Positions 59,208-64,000 of a stretch of 64,000 bases of DNA are shown here, piece by piece (within the stretch, counting starts at the first letter, position 1; every line of letters begins with the position of its first letter). The notes under the pieces were generated by a model. It was not told the origin of the DNA, made no database searches, and saw only the letters and a list, made by a program, of their open reading frames with translations. The position numbers and the translations under genes are program-made. This stretch comes from Tubulanus polymorphus. Its lineage: Eukaryota > Nemertea > Palaeonemertea > Tubulaniformes > Tubulanidae. The DNA lies in contig NC_134025.1 in NCBI RefSeq assembly GCF_964204645.1, forward strand, positions 27,372,001 through 27,436,000, read 5' to 3'.

Positions 59208-61218
59208 ATGAGGTGGACTAGATATCTGAATAGATCGATCTGCCAGAACATACCGGTACTCAACAGCGTATTATCTTCCAAACAATTTTCCACTTTGAGA
59301 TATAATACTGTTAAAAGACTTGGGAAATTAGTGACGATGAAAATTGAAAAAGATGCCTTCCAGAAGGTCTCCACGCCGGAGTTAAACGTTCTCAGCGATC
59401 TGTTCAAAAAGTACAACTATGAGATTCGTATTGCCGGTGGAGCAGTGAGAGATCTGCTGTCCGGTAAAACGCCGGGTGATATCGACTTCGCTACGACCGC
59501 TACTCCCGATCAAATGAAAGAAATGTTTGAAAGTGAGAAAATACGTATGATAAACAAAAAAGGCGAAAAACACGGTACAATCACGGCAAGAATTAATGAT
59601 AAGGTAGATTTTATTTGTGCTTTATGAAATTGACTTATCAATATTTTTTGCTTCACTTTAGAAATATTAACAAATATTTACAGGAAAACTTCGAGGTGAC
59701 AACACTTAGAATCGATATCAGAACAGATGGAAGGCATGCAGAGGTTGAATTCACTACGGACTGGCAGTTAGACGCTAATAGACGAGACCTTACAGTCAAT
59801 GCTATGTTCTTAGGTAAATTTCTATCAAATGACAATTATTTTACATTTTCAACTCAATCGTAAGATAAAAGTCTTCATTGTAGGGCTTGATGGTACACTG
59901 TATGATTATTTCAATGGTAGAGAAGATTTGTCAAATCGAAAAGTTTGTTTCGTTGGTGATGCAGCTTCTCGGATTCAAGAGGACTATTTACGAATTCTAC
60001 GATATTTCAGGTAAGATTTCTCCATTATTTATAATTAGAATCAAAGATTAATTGGTTATTATATGCAGTATTTAATTCTTACGATATTTCAGGTAAGATT
60101 TCTTCCATTATTTATCATTAAAATCAAAGATTAATTGGTTATTATATGCAGTATTTAATTCTTATTTCAAATCAATAACAAGTGCTTATAAGACCTAGAA
60201 GGTAACAAAATTTAAAGATGATACTAAATGTAAATTTAAATTCAAACAGATTTTATGGAAGAATAGCTGAATTTCCAGATTCTCATGATCTAAAGATTTT
60301 AAGTGATATCAAGGAAAATGCAAACGGTTTAAAAGGTAAATTTTTAGTCCATGTGATCTGGAAGGAAGAAAAACTTGAAAAATATTGAAAAGCTTACAGA
60401 TTTTAACTATCGAATATGATATGTTTGTAGATATTTCTGGTGAAAGACTGTGGATGGAAATGAAGAAGATTGTGGTTGGAAATTTTGCCGCCGATCTTCT
60501 TACAACAATGCAACAGCTCGATATTTTGAAATATCTTGGTAATTTCATGCAAAGACAGATTTTAATGTATAATGACATTCAAAATTTCATACTTGAAGAC
60601 CATTAATGTTGGGTATTTTTAGGTTTTCCCGAAAACGTTAATACAAATGAGGTACATAAGATTTGGAATCGATGTAAGCATCTGACTCCGCAACCAATGA
60701 CCTGTGCTGTATCACTACTCAAAACAGAAGAAGAGGTATTTATGATATATCTCTCTCAAATCCACAATTCTGCACCCAAATCTTCATAAAGCATCATTAA
60801 CAATGAATTATATATTTTACAGCTTACAAAGTTACATATTCGTCTGAAACTGTCAAATGATGAGGTGCGCTTGGGTTATTATATCATAGCCAACAGGGAC
60901 ACATTACCCACGGAGGATTCTATGAAATTCATCAAAGACTTGTTCTTAGACTCTTTAGCACACAAAGAGCCAAAAGCTAAAGATAAAATATGCGAATTAT
61001 TAAAATATGAAGGACAAGATGATCTTCTGGACCAGTTCAAAGCTTGGGAACCTCCGAAGTTTCCTGTAAATGGGCGTTCATTATTAGATATAGGCTTCAA
61101 AGGTGGGCCAAAAATACAGAAGACATTAGACCGATTGAGAGAATTGTGGAAAGAGAGTAATTACACTATGACAACCGAGGAGTTGGTGAAAATTGCTGAA
61201 GAAATGAAATCCACGTAG
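59208..61218 (+). CDS. TRNT1: CCA-adding tRNA nucleotidyltransferase 1
   Basis: Coding exons: 59208-59603, 59684-59813, 59884-60010, 60250-60335, 60431-60538, 60623-60735, 60823-61218; 451 aa. The protein adds CCA to the 3' end of tRNAs in mitochondria and cytosol/nucleus. Visible motifs are the class II nucleotidyltransferase core [10 protein letters not shown] (77-86), catalytic DID (Asp91 and Asp93) in [10 protein letters not shown], the fingers motif [13 protein letters not shown], and [15 protein letters not shown] with the nucleotide-reading Glu-Asp-x-x-Arg. The first 43 residues are basic and hydroxylated without acidic residues, a likely mitochondrial presequence. Met44 (59337-59339) aligns with the internal Met used for the short human form. 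A tandem duplication follows exon 3. TRNT1 is divergent from CAMKMT and convergent with an SLC22 gene. Confidence 0.97.
59993..60155. repeat. TRNT1: 82-bp tandem duplication spanning a TRNT1 exon end and splice donor
   Basis: Two adjacent copies with period 82-83 bp differ at only a few positions. Each contains GATATTTCAG|GTAAGATTTC, the end of exon 3 plus its splice donor, and ends GCAGTATTTAATTCTT. The first donor (after 60010) gives the conserved frame. Using the second (after 60092) would add 82 bases and read a stop at once (AGG TAA). Confidence 0.9.
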
Positions 61219-61293
61219 TATTTGTTGTTCAAAAGATTTGTTAAATCGTAAGATAGAATCAATCGAATTTGAATGATATGAATAGTTTCGTTG
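61219..61293. other. 75-bp gap between convergent TRNT1 and SLC22 stop codons
   Basis: Too short to hold two separate 3' UTRs. The first AATAAA for TRNT1 is at 61532-61537, inside the SLC22 locus at its last acceptor, so the transcripts very probably overlap tail to tail (inference). Confidence 0.7.
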
Positions 61294-63725
61294 TCATTGG
61301 ATCTTTGAGTCTGGATGAAGAAGGTGTTGTCTTTCTTCTTCTATGTTTTCCGCTGATTGTTTACTGCTACAGAAACACCTGTTGTTGGTATTTTTCCAGG
61401 CCAACATTTCGTCCAAAGTCTGAGGAAAGGGTTTGTCATGTGTTTCTGGTAAACATAATATCAGTATTCCAGCTACCACGCAGATAGCACCGATTATTAC
61501 TCCTGGTAACCACGGTATAATTTGTATCTAAAATAAAGGAACAATGTCAGCACCGGTTAAAGGAAAGAAAAACTTGCGGCATTTTAAGCGGAATTATTAG
61601 AAATCTACCACATATGTTGAGAATGGCGCTATCATAGCACCAATTCGGCTAGTCACATTACAAACTCCAAGTCCTGTATTTCTATAATATTATCATTAAA
61701 AAGTGGTTACACATGTGAAAATCTATATATGAATATGAAGAGCAGTATCTAAGAGTTTAATATCTTACCTGAGGTTTGTCGGGAACAGTTCAGGAGTGTA
61801 GAGATACATCGAATCGTAAGCAGCCGATACGAAAGATTTTCCGATTAAATTCAGAACCAGAATGACTATTCCCAAATCTGTACCACCAGCTTAAAGAATA
61901 TATAGATACATCGTTGAAAGTAGGAAATAATCTAGTTAGATAGTTCAATAAGAAGAAATCATGATTTATACATGTCTTGTTTGGTACAAATATCGTCACG
62001 AGAAGAGCGATCCCAGCTAATAGATGGAAGGCAGATGTAGGTAAACGACGTCCGTATCTAAAACAAATTGCAAATTGTTTCGTTGATTAAAAGTTACAAA
62101 ATTACCCGCTAAAACCCGGTGAATGAGATCATTTTGGCCTTACCTTTCAAGAAGGAAAAGTGCAATGAATATTGCAGGTATCTCCACCAATGCAGTCAAA
62201 CAGAAATTGATGTATGGATCACCGCTTAATGAAGTTGCCGTAAAGGAAAGACCAAAATATGCAATCGCATCCACGAACCTAAACACATCAAATAATTGAT
62301 TATTTGAGCTACATTTCAGAACTACGACCAAAAATTTGCTGTGTATATTTTAGAGTACCATGTCCATGCTAAAATGATCGTGTATTTTCTTGTTACTGGA
62401 TGTCGTATCACTGTACAGAATGTATCTTTGTGGTGGTGTTTATATTTTTCTGGAAGATTCTCCTCATCTTCTTCATCGTTTATAGCTAGTTCGTCCTCTT
62501 TGAAATTTTCGAGGCTCGTGACGTGTAAAGATATTCTATTACAGCGAGCTGCCTTTTTCAGTATGGCTATGGCTTCGTCCGGTTTGCCGTTTGCTACTAA
62601 CCACGGAATCGATTCGGGAATTAGCCTTCAAAAGGAAAAACTTCCTGGAACATAAGCAGTTCATCATTGACGAATCGACTGTAAAGAATCTATTTACCAG
62701 TATCCTGGTAATATAATGATTGGTAACAAACCCATCACTAAATTCAAGTGTCTCCAATTTCTGATGAAATAAGCCAAACACAATAATAACAGCAACGATA
62801 ACGCCCAGAAAACCTGCACTAAAATACCGGCATATGTCCTCCTTGATGCGGGGAATAATTCACATGCTAGTACATAGGTAGCGAAACCAACCGCCTAGAT
62901 AATAAAATTCATTCATAAATTTCTGTTTGTGTTTATTGACTATTGAGAAATTTGCATAAATCTTTCGTTTTTTATACTTACAATAGTAATTAACCCATGT
63001 ATAACGCGAAATGCTGCAAACATGATGTAATTCACAGAAAATGCTGATATGACCCATGTAACGACGAGAACTAGAGTACCGTAAATGACAGTTGGTTTAC
63101 GACCGTATTTGTCAGCTAAAGGCATCAGAAGAACAGTACCTAGAGCCATTCCTATTATATAGAGCGTCTGGGAAAAATCCACCATCCATAAATCATCACA
63201 GACGAGGTTCCACTGGAAGAGGAATAGTTAGCGTTCATATTATTTACATAAGAACTGATGCAATTATATATACATACATTTAAATGTATAAGCCGAAATT
63301 AATCTAGAACATCGCTTTATAATGATGTCGCTAGTGTGTATGGAATTACCGGTACCTCTGTGACAATTGTTGACCGGTAATATGTGTGATCGTATGTCCA
63401 ACCATGTTGGCACGGTACCGTTTTATTACCACTCGCATTCACGTAGATTTCCTGACATTGGTCCGCAAATATGTGAGAAGAGTTTTCTGTGATTTTACAC
63501 CTATGTACCGGTATAGCACCTAATGGAAGATAATTCAAGTATGAAGAGTTCTAACATCAAACTTGAAATATGCCTTAGAAGTTTGGTGTATTACGTACCC
63601 ACGAAAATAACGCTCATAGCTCCAAAGCAAGTTGTCAGTGCCATCACTAACCCCAAAACAACATACAATAAGATTTGCCATGGGCCGTATCTACCCAGGC
63701 TTTCAATAGCTTCATCCACTAACAT
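61294..63725 (-). CDS. SLC22-family organic cation/anion transporter (MFS)
   Basis: Coding exons in transcript order: 63725-63599, 63519-63356, 63212-62982, 62894-62698, 62625-62359, 62278-62144, 62057-61972, 61889-61769, 61681-61609, 61527-61294; 544 aa. Family marks: an N-terminal LGRYGPWQ before the first helix, a cysteine-containing extracellular loop ending STIVTEWNLVCDD, the MFS motif PLADKYGRK (Asp131-Lys136), ELFPASRRTYAG, the central loop PWLVANGKPDEAI, WFVDAIAYFGLS, ERYGRRLPT (373-381), YTPELFPTNLRN and the C-terminal LPETHDKPFPQTLDE. It should be a 12-helix plasma-membrane transporter of organic ions. The substrate and vertebrate counterpart cannot be assigned by eye. The frame is open upstream to an earlier Met at 63848; 63725 is chosen because SLC22 proteins begin close to the LGxxGxxQ motif. 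Confidence 0.92.
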
Positions 63726-64000
63726 TTCTGTGCCGCATTGAAATCGACAGATCAGTCCTGTGACCGCTTGTGACACAATTTGTGACACAATTTGTCCAAG
63801 ATTTACCCTTATCGACTTATAACATACAGTGTTCCATGTGTTATACACGTCGGCCTATATGCGTTTTGATTAGAATAAAAAGATACGATTGTACCGATTT
63901 TACTATAAAGCTCATAATGATATGATGCGACAAACGTTTACTGCGCCATATTGTCATACAATCATATAAGAACGTGTTTGAAATAATATCATCACAGAGC
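63726..64000. other. Upstream of the SLC22 gene
   Basis: Probably 5' UTR or promoter. It contains a 12-bp direct repeat (TTGTGACACAAT twice, 63768-63791) within the open upstream extension. Nothing else is supported before the window ends. Confidence 0.4.

Overview
The window is nuclear DNA from an animal. Every recognisable gene is split by GT-AG introns, intergenic DNA is AT-rich, and all seven proteins have clear animal orthologues. A p75NTR/NGFR-type receptor next to intact SETD2, LARP4, CAMKMT, TRNT1 and an SLC22 transporter, with compact introns, suggests a non-vertebrate bilaterian. A lophotrochozoan such as a mollusc, annelid or brachiopod is my best guess. That placement is inference: I saw nothing that fixes the species.

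Layout from left to right. About 3 kb of upstream DNA carries a foldback inverted repeat. A p75NTR-like receptor gene follows on the + strand (3027-14637, 5 coding exons). It converges on SETD2 on the - strand (33560 down to 17445, 21 coding exons, about 3100 aa). SETD2 lies head-to-head with EIF1 on the + strand (35250-37046). LARP4 is next on the + strand (41135-50173, 15 coding exons, 919 aa), followed by a 6-kb AT-rich stretch with a long TA microsatellite. CAMKMT (58324 down to 56264, - strand, 10 exons, 300 aa) is divergent from TRNT1 (59208-61218, + strand, 7 exons, 451 aa). TRNT1 converges on an SLC22 transporter (63725 down to 61294, - strand, 10 exons, 544 aa), with only 75 bases between the two stop codons. 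Every exon junction listed keeps the reading frame; I checked phases by hand, and start and end points rest on that and on protein similarity.

The genes do not form one pathway. Several act in gene expression: SETD2 (H3K36 methylation on transcribing chromatin), EIF1 (start-codon selection), LARP4 (mRNA and poly(A) protection) and TRNT1 (tRNA 3' CCA). The other three are a neurotrophin-type death receptor, a calmodulin methyltransferase and a membrane transporter. No rRNA gene, CRISPR array or prokaryotic operon was found, and no convincing tRNA gene.

The items most worth following up are two U2AF-ligand-like motifs and a long 14-residue phospho-type repeat in the SETD2 tail, a PAM2 motif in LARP4 with the canonical Phe instead of the Trp of vertebrate LARP4, an 82-bp tandem duplication that copies a TRNT1 splice donor, a 232-bp MITE with target-site duplication inside EIF1, a foldback element near the left edge, and a repeat family plus a perfect 23-bp hairpin in SETD2 introns.
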